NCBI GenBank assembly: GCA_003133485.1
Contig: PKXR01000009.1
Span: 1 to 7,920, forward strand
From: Candidatus Dormiibacterota bacterium
Lineage (GTDB): Bacteria > Chloroflexota > Dormibacteria > UBA8260 > Bog-877
Direction of reading: 5' to 3'
Length of the DNA stretch: 7,920 nucleotides
Below are positions 1 through 6,336 of the stretch, piece by piece. Position numbers and translations under genes: made by a program. A model generated the notes under the pieces. The model saw only the letters and a list, made by a program, of their open reading frames with translations, was not told the origin of the DNA and made no database searches. How positions within the stretch are numbered: position 1 is the stretch's first letter; every line of letters begins with the position of its first letter.

Positions 1-98
1 ACGCCCCACACGTCGTTGGCGACTCCGCCACCGAGCGGCTCGATGCGAGCGACGTCGTCACCCCACTGCTTGAGTGCCTCCCATCCCACTGACCACAT
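1..98 (-). CDS. Aminoglycoside phosphotransferase-like kinase, N-terminal fragment
   Basis: The minus strand from the ATG at 98 encodes 32 complete residues and runs off the left edge of the window. The translation contains ARIEPLGGGVANDVW, which resembles the glycine-rich nucleotide-binding start of aminoglycoside phosphotransferase (APH)/choline kinase-like proteins. Those proteins transfer phosphate from ATP to small hydroxylated or amino compounds; the substrate cannot be inferred here. The catalytic HxD loop lies outside the window. The start is uncertain: no strong ribosome binding site precedes the ATG, and the frame stays open for some distance upstream. The gene runs divergently from the hsdR remnant, so it probably marks the other side of the accessory region or a neighbouring unit. 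Family assignment rests on one short motif. Confidence 0.62.
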   Translation of the reverse strand, partial: MWSVGWEALKQWGDDVARIEPLGGGVANDVWG

Positions 99-235
99 CT
101 TCGCAGAGTTCCGAACATCGCTCGCGTGCGGGGCACGGTCATGAAGCGCTCGACGGGTCCCGGCGGCGGAGAACCATCGCGTCGCCCCGCTCGCAAGTGC
201 CGATAGCGCCTGCCTGCGGCTGACCGGGCCGGCCG

Positions 236-1983
236 ATGGGGGGAGCGCTAGGGACATACCTCATGGCCGCACTGCCAAACGCGACCTTCGTCGGTTTCAC
301 CGGCACGCCGATCGACAAGACCGAGCACGGCAAAGGCACCTTCAAGACTTTTGGCCCGGACGACGAGAATGGCTTTCTCGACAAGTACTCAATCCGGGAG
401 TCCATCGACGACGGCACGACCGTCCCGCTCAACTACGCCCTTGCCCCCAACGATTTGCTCGTCGACCGGGCAACACTCGAAGGGGAGTTCCTTCAGGTTG
501 CGGAGCTGGAGGGTGTGTCAGATATTGAGACACTCAACAAAGTCCTAGAACGCGCTGTGACACTCCGGAACATGATGAAGAACCGTGAGCGGGTGGATGG
601 GATCGCCAAGTACATCAGCACACACTACACCACCAACGTGGAGCCCATGGGCTACAAGGCGCTCGTGGTAAGCGTCGACCGCGAGGCGTGCACCCTCTAC
701 AAGGACGCTCTCGACCGGTACCTTCCCCCTGAGTACTCCGATGTTGTCATCAGCCCCGGCCACAACGACCCGGCGGAGCTTAGCCGCTTCCACTATGCCG
801 AGACGAAGGAGAGGGAGATCCGGAAGTCGTTCCGGAAACCGGATGGCCTCCCTAAGATCCTCATCGTCACCGAGAAGCTCCTCACTGGATTCGATGCGCC
901 CATCTTGTACGCCATGTACCTCGACAAGCCGATGCGTGACCACGTTCTCCTACAGTCCATCGCCCGTGTGAACCGACCCTATGAGGATGCGGAAGAACGG
1001 GCAAAGCCCGCGGGCTTCGTCCTCGATTTTGTTGGGATCTTCGAGAAGCTAGAGGAGGCGCTTGCCTTCGACTCTAAGGATGTCTCCGGCGTCGTTACCG
1101 GTATCCCTGAGCTCCAGCTGCGCTTCGCTGAGCTCATGGCTCAAGGGCGATGGGACTATTTGAGGATCGGTCATGGCCTCAGTGCTGATAAGGAGGTGGA
1201 AGCCGTCGTCGAGCACTTTCGGGATGAGGCTCGGAGAGACGAACTGCAAGCCTACGTGTCGGAGCTGGAGAATCTCTTCGAGATCATTGCGCCGGATACC
1301 TTCCTCCGCCCTTACCTAAACGACTACGACGGCATTATGCGCATCTATGCCATCGTGCGCGAGGCGTTCAATCCGGGATCGACGTCGACAGGTCGTTCCT
1401 CCGAAAGACGGCTGAATTGGTTCAGGAGCACACCACAGCCTCCCCGATCCGAGGCACTGGCGGCATCCATAAGCTGACCGAAGAGACATTGGAACAGCTC
1501 GCGCTCAAGAATACCCCCGACACAGTAAAGGTCGTGAACCTGGTGAAGGTGCTACACGACATGGTCGCAAACGAGCGAGACAGTAAGCCTTTCCTCATGT
1601 CCATCGGCGAGAAGGCGGAGAAGATCGCTTCGGAGTTTAGAGACCGGCAGGTGTCGACAGGGAAAGCACTTACAGCGCTTGCGAACCTTGCCAAGGAGGC
1701 AATCCAGGCCGAGAAGGAGCAAGAGTCAACAGGACTACGACCCGATGCGTTCGCTATTCTTTGGTATTTGAAGGGGAAGGGCTTCGATGAGCGCCGAGCA
1801 CGCGCCACCGCGGACGCAGCGGCGGTGGCATTCGGCGACTGTCCGCAGTGGCGTCTTAGGTCAGATCAGGAGCGTCACGTCCGGATGAAGCTCCACGCAG
1901 CCTTAGTCCAGGCGGGTGCGAAGGGTGGATCCGGTGACTATGTCGACGATCTCGTCGAGTCGCTCAGGCGTGTACAGACATGA
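236..1983 (+). pseudogene. hsdR: Type I restriction endonuclease R subunit (HsdR), 5'-truncated and frameshifted
   Basis: HsdR is the ATP-driven translocase and nuclease subunit of type I restriction enzymes, acting with HsdM and HsdS. Similarity starts abruptly at GGALGTYLMAALPNATF near 236, followed by helicase motif III (GFTGTP, residues 20-25), VTEKLLTGFDAP (211-222) and motif VI-like QSIARVNRP (240-248). The first frame (236-1477) loses family-like sequence after residue 381. Shifting by one base at about 1375-1378 gives GIDVDRSFLRKTAELVQEH and continues through the HsdR C-terminal helical region to the TGA at 1981-1983. The rejoined product is about 582 residues; HsdR proteins are usually near 1000. 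The N-terminal nuclease domain, Walker A and DEAH box are absent, and an in-frame TGA lies at 221-223 with no ribosome binding site before 236. No hsdM or hsdS is present. It is very probably inactive. The frameshift alone could be a sequencing error, but the 5' loss could not. Confidence 0.88.
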
Positions 1984-2300
1984 GGCGGGAAACCCGACAG
2001 CATTCGTTTGTGCCTTCCGAGCCCCTTACGACACCCGTGACGACTGAGGCATTCCAGAGTGAGGTGCGGGGGTGGGCCAAGCGGCTCGATGTGGCACCGC
2101 TGGAAGTGCGCCTCATGGTCATGAGCCGGAAGTGGGCGAGCTGCTCACCTAGGGGACGAGTGACCTTCGCTAGCGACCTCCTTTATCAGACTGAGGGCTT
2201 CCGACGCGAAGTGATCCTCCACGAGCTGCTCCACCTTAAGGTACCTAATCACGGTCCACTCTTCCGAGCACTGCTTTCCACACACCGTTCACTACGATAG
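1980..2300 (+). CDS. YgjP-like M48-type zinc metallopeptidase
   Basis: This 106-residue protein has the hallmarks of the YgjP/DUF45 (SprT-related) metallopeptidase group. It carries RKWASCS (residues 50-56), like the group's KWGSCS segment, then the zinc-binding HELLH (81-85) and a downstream histidine in NHG (91) that would be the third metal ligand, followed by LFRALL. The glutamate of HExxH is intact, so the catalytic core looks complete. Its ATG overlaps the hsdR TGA (ATGA, 1980-1983), implying translational coupling. In type I restriction loci such small peptidases are often the gene next to hsdR, but their role is not established. The C-terminus is short, ending nine residues after FRALL (STHRSLR is the last stretch), so slight 3' erosion is possible. 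With hsdR broken upstream, expression by coupling may be reduced. Confidence 0.82.
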   Translation: MRRETRQHSFVPSEPLTTPVTTEAFQSEVRGWAKRLDVAPLEVRLMVMSRKWASCSPRGRVTFASDLLYQTEGFRREVILHELLHLKVPNHGPLFRALLSTHRSLR

Positions 2301-2339
2301 GCTTAGGGCACGGCTGGTGGGCCGTTGGGGAGCGAGCAT

Positions 2340-2363
2340 CATGGCCAGGTGGCTCCGGCCATG
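2340..2363 (+). repeat. Inverted repeat upstream of the PD-(D/E)XK-like gene
   Basis: CATGGCC (2340-2346) and GGCCATG (2357-2363) are perfect 7-bp inverted arms around a 10-base loop. They end just before the purine-rich ribosome binding site of the next gene. There is no T-tract, so it is not a classical rho-independent terminator. It could be an mRNA hairpin affecting translation, an operator, or chance in GC-rich DNA. Confidence 0.4.
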
Positions 2364-2381
2364 GGGAGAAGGAGTGCAAAC

Positions 2382-3260
2382 ATGAACAAGGGATACACCC
2401 AGTACGAACGTCTGACACTCAAGGGCAACGGAGAATACAACGAGAAGTGGGTCCAACAGATAATCTCGGACGACCCTAAGATCCTAGGGCTTGGTGAACT
2501 CGTTCTAAGAACCAGCGAGAAAATCCAGCCGCACGCAGGTCGCCTCGACCTCTTGTTGCAAGATCCAGAGACGCTACGCCGGTACGAAGTGGAGCTTCAA
2601 CTTGGACCGACGGATGAAAGCCATATCATCAGGACGATCGAGTATTGGGATATTGAACGCACGCGGTATCCCCAATACGACCACTGTGCCGTACTGATCG
2701 CCGAGGACATCACCAGCAGGTTCCTGAATGTGGTGTCCCTCTTCAATGGCACTATCCCTCTAGTAGCTATCCAAATGCGAGCAATAAAGTTTGACGACCA
2801 TGTGTTTCTGATCTTCACTACTGTTATGGATGAGTTTAGTCGGGGCTACGTCGATGAGGACGAGGACGCCGAATCAGCTCCAACAGACCGAGCTTATTGG
2901 GAAAAGCGTGGGTCCAAGAAGACGGTCGCTTTGGCAGATCAAATGCTCACCATTTTGCACGAATTTGATCCAACTCTTGAACTGAAGTACAACAAATACT
3001 ATATCGGGCTGTCGCGAGATAAGCAGGCCTTCAACTTCGTATCGTTCCGTCCCCAGAAGAGCCAATTCAGACTTCAGTTGAAGCTGCCCCAGACTGAAGA
3101 CATAGATGCCAAAATCGCCGAGTCCGGACTAGTCATGGTGGGCTACAGCCATAGATCGGGACAGTACGCCGTGCAGCTGACGCAAGAGGACATCCTATCC
3201 AAAGAGGGAGTCCTCAAGGAACTTGCCCGTGCTGCATATGCCCAGAAGTCGGCACTATGA
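2382..3260 (+). CDS. PD-(D/E)XK nuclease-like protein with C-terminal DUF5655-like domain
   Basis: The protein has 292 residues from the ATG at 2382. I prefer that start to the upstream in-frame TTG at 2325 because GGAGAAGGAG lies about 8 bases before it. The N-terminal half carries GRLDLLL (Asp56), then a strand YEVELQLG (Glu69/Glu71 to Gln73) and IEYWDIERTRYPQYDHCAVLIAED. This order (Asp, ExQ-type strand, following helix and hydrophobic strand) fits the PD-(D/E)XK nuclease fold, with Gln where Lys is usual. An acidic linker follows (about 156-165). The last 100 residues (LKYNKYYIGLSR, FRPQKSQFRLQLKL, VGYSHRSGQYAVQL) resemble DUF5655. The likely role is cleavage or binding of nucleic acid in a defence context; catalysis is unproven. 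A sampled 60-base line (2401-2460) is 50% GC against 65% in the band-7 gene, consistent with transfer. No promoter is obvious; it may be read from the hsdR side. Confidence 0.7.
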   Translation: MNKGYTQYERLTLKGNGEYNEKWVQQIISDDPKILGLGELVLRTSEKIQPHAGRLDLLLQDPETLRRYEVELQLGPTDESHIIRTIEYWDIERTRYPQYDHCAVLIAEDITSRFLNVVSLFNGTIPLVAIQMRAIKFDDHVFLIFTTVMDEFSRGYVDEDEDAESAPTDRAYWEKRGSKKTVALADQMLTILHEFDPTLELKYNKYYIGLSRDKQAFNFVSFRPQKSQFRLQLKLPQTEDIDAKIAESGLVMVGYSHRSGQYAVQLTQEDILSKEGVLKELARAAYAQKSAL

Positions 3261-3496
3261 TCCAAACACACGATCGCAGAGTCGGCTAGGGCTCCTTCGA
3301 CCGCCGAATCAGGGCATGGCACCTGTACTGCGTACCCAGTCAAGCCAGGTCCCCTCGCTCATGGTCGCACCCGCGTACTCGATCACTTAGAGGGTGCCGA
3401 CGTGGCAGATGAGGTGAGCCCGAAGATCCCGCTCCAATTCGCCCTGCCGTAGCCATCCACGGCTGGTTGTCAGCTTGGCACACTTTGGCAGCCTCT
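3261..3496. other. Convergent intergenic region with short coding-like fragments
   Basis: This gap lies between the 3' ends of the PD-(D/E)XK-like gene and the minus-strand operon. I see no RNA gene and no convincing terminator. It contains a short direct repeat TTGGCA (3475-3480 and 3485-3490, period 10). On the minus strand it holds two short same-frame coding-like stretches, described separately. Confidence 0.5.
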
Positions 3497-3506
3497 TTAG
3501 AGCCAC
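3309..3506 (-). pseudogene. Short coding-like fragments split by an ochre codon, unrecognised
   Basis: On the minus strand a GTG at 3506 opens a 39-residue frame ending in a TAA (3387-3389). It contains GWLRQGELERDLRAHLICH. The same frame restarts with GTG at 3386 and encodes 25 residues (including VIEYAGATMSEGTWLDWVR) to the TGA at 3309-3311. Both stretches use mostly G/C in the third codon position, as real genes here do, and the first GTG overlaps the last codons of the extension of the preceding frame. This suggests one small decayed gene, or the tail of the operon, interrupted by a stop. I do not recognise a family. The pieces are short enough that chance open frames in GC-rich DNA remain possible. 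Confidence 0.3.
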
Positions 3507-3637
3507 TCCATCAGAACAAGGCGCTCATACGCACGAAGGTCGATCGCCTCGGCCGACAGATAGACGTTAGCCATGAGCTCGACGCGTTCACCGCTATCCC
3601 GGAGAGCCTCGCTCGCCCTTTCCCACCAGCGATTCAA
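3497..3637 (-). pseudogene. In-frame continuation of the SQTCD gene beyond its amber codon
   Basis: After the TAG at 3638-3640 the same frame stays open for 46 codons to a TAA at 3497-3499. The translation includes LNRWWERASEALRDSGERVE and ends YERLVLMEWL. It has a protein-like amphipathic pattern and GC-rich third positions. It reads as the natural C-terminal segment of the upstream gene, giving about 296 residues if the amber were a sense codon. The simplest explanation is a point mutation to TAG (or a base error); readthrough is possible but has no support in the sequence. Confidence 0.5.
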
Positions 3638-4387
3638 CTAAGCTTGTAGCCCTGTCGAAGGTGGGCCTGAGTGCGCCAGGATAAACGTAGGCTGGATGGC
3701 GACTGGCTCCAGCCTAGGGCCACTGATAATCAATCCGACACGGTAAATCTCTTCACGGACTGTCGCCCAGCGGTGCCTATTATTGTTCTTCATTCTGGCG
3801 AATGGCTGATAGAGGCAGGCATTGGCCAGATCGTGCAAGGCGGCACGGTCCCTTCGCCGGCCGAGTGCAAGGGCGAACCTAACCTCCTCATCTTCTGACT
3901 GGAACCCCCGCACTACCTGCCGATCGCAGAGCACCGTTTTCTCTACTGCGGCCTCCATGCGGAGGTCTGCGACCCACGTTCCCTGGGAAAGATCGGGCCC
4001 CGTCAGCGGATAGAGGTACGCCTTACGCGGGACCGACTCCGGAGCCTCATAGCAGACCGCAGGGCAAACCTGCATCCAAGGCTGCCTGCGCTCTTGATCT
4101 TGTTCGCGCAGATCGCAAGTCTGAGAGGTGATCACGCCAAGCGGCTCGTGCCGAGCTAACCCTCCCCCAGGAGCGCAGTACCCAATCCCCTCTCCGAGTT
4201 GGGATCCTCCTAACCAAAGCGGGCCATCGCCGCCGCCTCTGAGATACGGCAGTTCGATCCCGACAATGACATCGCCGAGTCTGCAGTCAGCGAGAGCTCC
4301 TAGGAGCGCGGGGGTCCAGCCCTCGGGTTCGATGCCAGAGTCCAACCAGTTGACTGGCTCTGGCGGCACATCGCTGGCCGGGACCAC
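3638..4387 (-). CDS. Uncharacterised protein with SQTCD motif, third gene of the TIGR04255 operon
   Basis: This frame has 249 residues and starts at a GTG 15 bases after the preceding gene's stop, with AGGGA only two bases upstream; the start is therefore approximate. I do not recognise a named family. Residues 80-110 contain HEPLGVITSQTCDL followed by RRQPWMQVCPAV. A similar 'SQTCD ... P.V.V.P' core occurs, from memory, in unannotated proteins of mobile and defence regions. A second block, FALALGRRRDRAAL (about 171-184), is followed by basic MKNNNRHRW and REEIYRVGLI, a pattern like proteins with an LGR-x-x-x-R segment before a C-terminal alpha/beta piece. No signal peptide or membrane span is seen, so it is probably cytoplasmic. 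The position suggests it acts with the two upstream products. The frame stops at an amber codon, but coding-like sequence continues in frame, so this copy may be truncated. Confidence 0.6.
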   Translation of the reverse strand: MVPASDVPPEPVNWLDSGIEPEGWTPALLGALADCRLGDVIVGIELPYLRGGGDGPLWLGGSQLGEGIGYCAPGGGLARHEPLGVITSQTCDLREQDQERRQPWMQVCPAVCYEAPESVPRKAYLYPLTGPDLSQGTWVADLRMEAAVEKTVLCDRQVVRGFQSEDEEVRFALALGRRRDRAALHDLANACLYQPFARMKNNNRHRWATVREEIYRVGLIISGPRLEPVAIQPTFILAHSGPPSTGLQA

Positions 4388-4402
4388 GTCCCTGTCTGCA
4401 CT

Positions 4403-5173
4403 CTAGTCTGGAAGCCACGCACCAGGAGGGGGACCCTGTTGCATGGGACCAAACAAGACGTCAGCTGCCTCTTGCTGTGCCTGGCCCGCATCTCCACTAA
4501 GCAGACGTGCCCTGCGCGCGGGATCATCGTTGATCCAAGCAACGGCCCTCTCCTCTCCCATCCGTGAGACAAGGGTGGAAAGGAGGGCATGGTACTGAGA
4601 GAGTCTGCGAGCAACTCGGGGCCTTGGGTGACGTCCCTCTCGCTCCCATGCGTAGGAGGTAGTAGGGCCTATACCAAGGAGATTCGCCACTTCCGCATTC
4701 GTCGCATGTAACCATCTGGCGATCTGGCGGAACTCGGACGCTTCTCGGCTTGTCGCCTCATGCGCCATCGCGCGCGCCGGCATGGGGGCAACGGCATCGT
4801 AGGTCCAGTACGCTGGTTCGGAGAACACGAAGGTTATGTGGGGGTCAGCACTCCACGGCGCTGGGGCATCCTCGGTGTCAACAAAAGGCGTGACGGCAAA
4901 CGAATAGTCCTTTACCCCTCCCACTAGGGAATAGCCCAGCGGCGTGCTGAGGGGTACCCTTCGGAATCCCGGCTGCCGGAGCAGCGCATCGATGACCGAG
5001 CGTGTGCCATTCAGCCTCTCGCGGCTGGCAAGGGTGGCGGCTATCCAGGCCACAGCCGAATCCGCGCCGGCGATCGACTCTGTCTCGTTCCACGACTCTG
5101 AATGACTGCCAATCTCTCGGTACACAAGGTTTCCAGTGTCTACTGAGCCAGCGAACTCCGTGAGGCTGGTCAT
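4403..5173 (-). CDS. Helix-turn-helix protein with Xre/MbcA/ParS-like C-terminal region
   Basis: The ATG at 5173 overlaps the TGA of the TIGR04255 gene (ATGA), so the two are translationally coupled. The 256-residue product has an N-terminal half (1-140) I cannot assign. A helix-turn-helix lies at about 148-190, with EVANLLGIGPTTSYAWEREG (161-180) as the likely turn and recognition helix, then PRPRVARRLSQYHALL. The following 50 residues (LVSRMGEERAVAWIN, LLSGDAG, ADVLFG) resemble the toxin-binding tail of Xre/MbcA/ParS antitoxins, though the usual N-P-x-L-G-G core is not clear. It may bind DNA at the operon promoter, where a helically phased repeat overlaps the start site, or act as an antitoxin-like partner of a neighbour. 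The long N-terminal extension is unusual for a simple antitoxin and may sense or bind one of the other operon products. HTH assignment is good; the rest is inference. Confidence 0.72.
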   Translation of the reverse strand: MTSLTEFAGSVDTGNLVYREIGSHSESWNETESIAGADSAVAWIAATLASRERLNGTRSVIDALLRQPGFRRVPLSTPLGYSLVGGVKDYSFAVTPFVDTEDAPAPWSADPHITFVFSEPAYWTYDAVAPMPARAMAHEATSREASEFRQIARWLHATNAEVANLLGIGPTTSYAWEREGRHPRPRVARRLSQYHALLSTLVSRMGEERAVAWINDDPARRARLLSGDAGQAQQEAADVLFGPMQQGPPPGAWLPD

Positions 5174-5955
5174 TGGATCGACTCCAGATACCGCCTGTCC
5201 ACGAAGTTAGTGAACAACTCGTACGCCAGGTCCGCGAGTGTGTCAGCGGTGCTGCGTATCCCGTCTACGCTGAAGGTGCGTATACCCTCTCGGTACACGT
5301 CAATATCCAGCATGAGCCAAGGTTGCCTTTGCCTGTGCGCGTCCTCGCCGGCCCCTACCAGCACGTTCGCAGATATGTCTTGAGTCGGCTCGAGAGAATA
5401 ATGGAGTTGCTGGAAGAGAGAGGTCAGCTTCCCTTTAAACGGCCCGACTCTGGTCGGCCCTGTAAGGCCATGCGCCAGATACTTAGACCAGTTCTGAGGC
5501 GTGATCTCCTGTGGACACGGTACTTGGTTGATATAGCGAAGCCCTAGACGTTGCTCGAAGGAAGGCTCGACAACTTCGGCTACCGCTCGGACCACGCGCT
5601 CGAGGCGCTCACGGAAGTCCGGACTCCACGAGGTGTATGCAGTCGCGGTCTCAATGGACACGGAGTCTGGGAGCAATCCCACGTTCCACTCTCGCTGAAC
5701 ACTCGAGAAGCGCCACCCAGTCATAGGTGCTTGCGGCGATATTGAGGGTGCCTGAGCTGGACTGAATTGCACGTTAATCCCGCCGGCACTGATTTGTTCA
5801 ACCTTTGGGTAGGACTCCGGATCAAGCTGCTGATGGACGTGGGTAGCGGTCTTCCAGTCAGCGAGAGCGCCCCGCACCTCGTACTTGATCTGGCACACGA
5901 CCGCAGCTAGTGGAGCCCCCGCCAGGACTGGGTGGCGTGGCTCGACGTGGCTCAT
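5170..5955 (-). CDS. TIGR04255 family protein
   Basis: This 261-residue protein matches the layout of the sporadically distributed TIGR04255 family. It has an early PLAAVVCQIKYEV strand (residues 15-27), YTSW followed by F (107-114) and RLGLRYINQV (136-145). These correspond to the family's Y-x-S-W-x-x-F and R-I/L-G-L-R-Y-I-N signatures, and the length is typical. The family has no established biochemical function and appears patchily in accessory regions. The ATG at 5955 is supported by AGGAAGG 9 bases upstream. It is the first gene of a three-gene operon with a predicted promoter at 6002-6031, and its stop overlaps the start of the HTH gene. No membrane segment is seen. Confidence 0.8.
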   Translation of the reverse strand: MSHVEPRHPVLAGAPLAAVVCQIKYEVRGALADWKTATHVHQQLDPESYPKVEQISAGGINVQFSPAQAPSISPQAPMTGWRFSSVQREWNVGLLPDSVSIETATAYTSWSPDFRERLERVVRAVAEVVEPSFEQRLGLRYINQVPCPQEITPQNWSKYLAHGLTGPTRVGPFKGKLTSLFQQLHYSLEPTQDISANVLVGAGEDAHRQRQPWLMLDIDVYREGIRTFSVDGIRSTADTLADLAYELFTNFVDRRYLESIQ

Positions 5956-5983
5956 CCTGACTCGCCTTCCTTTCTCATTCGAT

Positions 5984-6000
5984 CTTGAAGCTTACTTGAA
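5984..6000 (-). repeat. Helically phased direct repeat over the predicted start site (candidate operator)
   Basis: Read on the minus strand the site is TTCAAG-N5-TTCAAG, two perfect hexamers 11 bp apart, about one helical turn. It begins 1-2 bases after the -10 element, so it spans the predicted transcription start and lies 28 bases before the first ATG. This is a classical position for repressor binding, and the operon encodes a helix-turn-helix protein. Binding is inferred. Confidence 0.5.
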
Positions 6001-6001
6001 C

Positions 6002-6031
6002 ACTCTACGATCCGCGCTCCGAGCAGGTCAA
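6002..6031 (-). promoter_or_regulatory. Predicted sigma70-type promoter of the TIGR04255 operon
   Basis: On the minus strand TTGACC (6026-6031) matches five of six consensus -35 positions, and TAGAGT (6002-6007) matches four of six -10 positions, with an 18-bp spacer. The predicted start is near 5995, giving a leader of about 40 bases that carries a good ribosome binding site. Confidence 0.55.
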
Positions 6032-6168
6032 CGGTCGGCCGGCTACGCCCAGCCCGAAGTCGTGCCCGAGCGGGGGCCAGCGCAGGGGGCTCCGCGCCTG
6101 CGACTGCAAGCCTGACTGCAACTGAGCCGATTCCACACGGGACCAAGCGATAGCATCTGATCTCAGAA
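6032..6168. other. Spacer between tRNA-Ser and the operon promoter
   Basis: No gene is supported in this stretch. Two small features are visible: a direct repeat GACTGCAA (6102-6109 and 6114-6121, period 12) and a short inverted repeat TCTGA-TC-TCAGA (6156-6167), whose loop is too small for a terminator. If an element inserted at the tRNA 3' end, the junction would lie at the right edge of this stretch. Confidence 0.4.
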
Positions 6169-6258
6169 TGGCGGAGGGAGAGGGATTCGAACCCCCGGAA
6201 GCGTTGCCGCCTCAGCGGTTTTCAAGACCGCCGCAATCAACCGCTCTGCCATCCCTCC
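6169..6258 (-). tRNA. tRNA-Ser (anticodon UGA), CCA encoded
   Basis: On the minus strand the acceptor arms GGAGGGA (6252-6258) and TCCCTCC (6173-6179) pair over 7 bp. They are followed by discriminator G and an encoded CCA (6169-6171). The anticodon stem GCGGT/ACCGC encloses loop CTTGAAA, giving UGA for UCA and other UCN serine codons. The T arm has the TTCGAAT loop, and a long variable arm with GC pairing marks a class II tRNA. It lies 69 bases after the nfeD-like gene and is near serS, a sensible functional grouping. Its 3' end faces the accessory region. Confidence 0.95.
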
Positions 6259-6323
6259 AAAGGTGGGTTGACAACAGATTGTCCTCCCCGCCGAAGTGGT
6301 CGGCTAGAACCTCATCGGAAACA

Positions 6324-6336
6324 GCGCCTAAGGCGC
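6324..6336 (-). terminator. Weak hairpin at the end of the nfeD-like gene
   Basis: On the minus strand GCGCC-TTA-GGCGC forms a perfect 5-bp stem overlapping the stop codon and is followed by TGTTTCC, a poor T-tract. It could attenuate transcription before the tRNA, but it may be chance. Confidence 0.25.

Noticed and set aside
139..432. 97-codon minus-strand frame over the start of hsdR
   Set aside because: It is antisense to sequence with clear HsdR motifs and has no recognisable protein pattern.
1375..1378. Programmed -1 frameshifting in hsdR
   Set aside because: There is no slippery heptamer or obvious downstream structure, and the gene is already truncated, so a simple one-base deletion is the better explanation.
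2325..2381. N-terminal extension of the PD-(D/E)XK-like gene from TTG
   Set aside because: The ATG at 2382 has a strong, well-spaced ribosome binding site, and the extension covers an inverted repeat with no domain-like sequence.
3467..3649. 60-codon plus-strand frame starting at TTG
   Set aside because: It is antisense to the coding-like extension of the SQTCD gene and has a weak start.
5952..6146. 64-codon minus-strand frame upstream of the TIGR04255 gene
   Set aside because: It has a TTG start without a ribosome binding site, low-complexity Ala/Arg translation, and covers the predicted promoter.
6270..6283. GACAA-CAGA-TTGTC inverted repeat and a TTGACA hexamer upstream of the tRNA
   Set aside because: The TTGACA is on the wrong strand with no matching -10, and a 5-bp palindrome is expected by chance.
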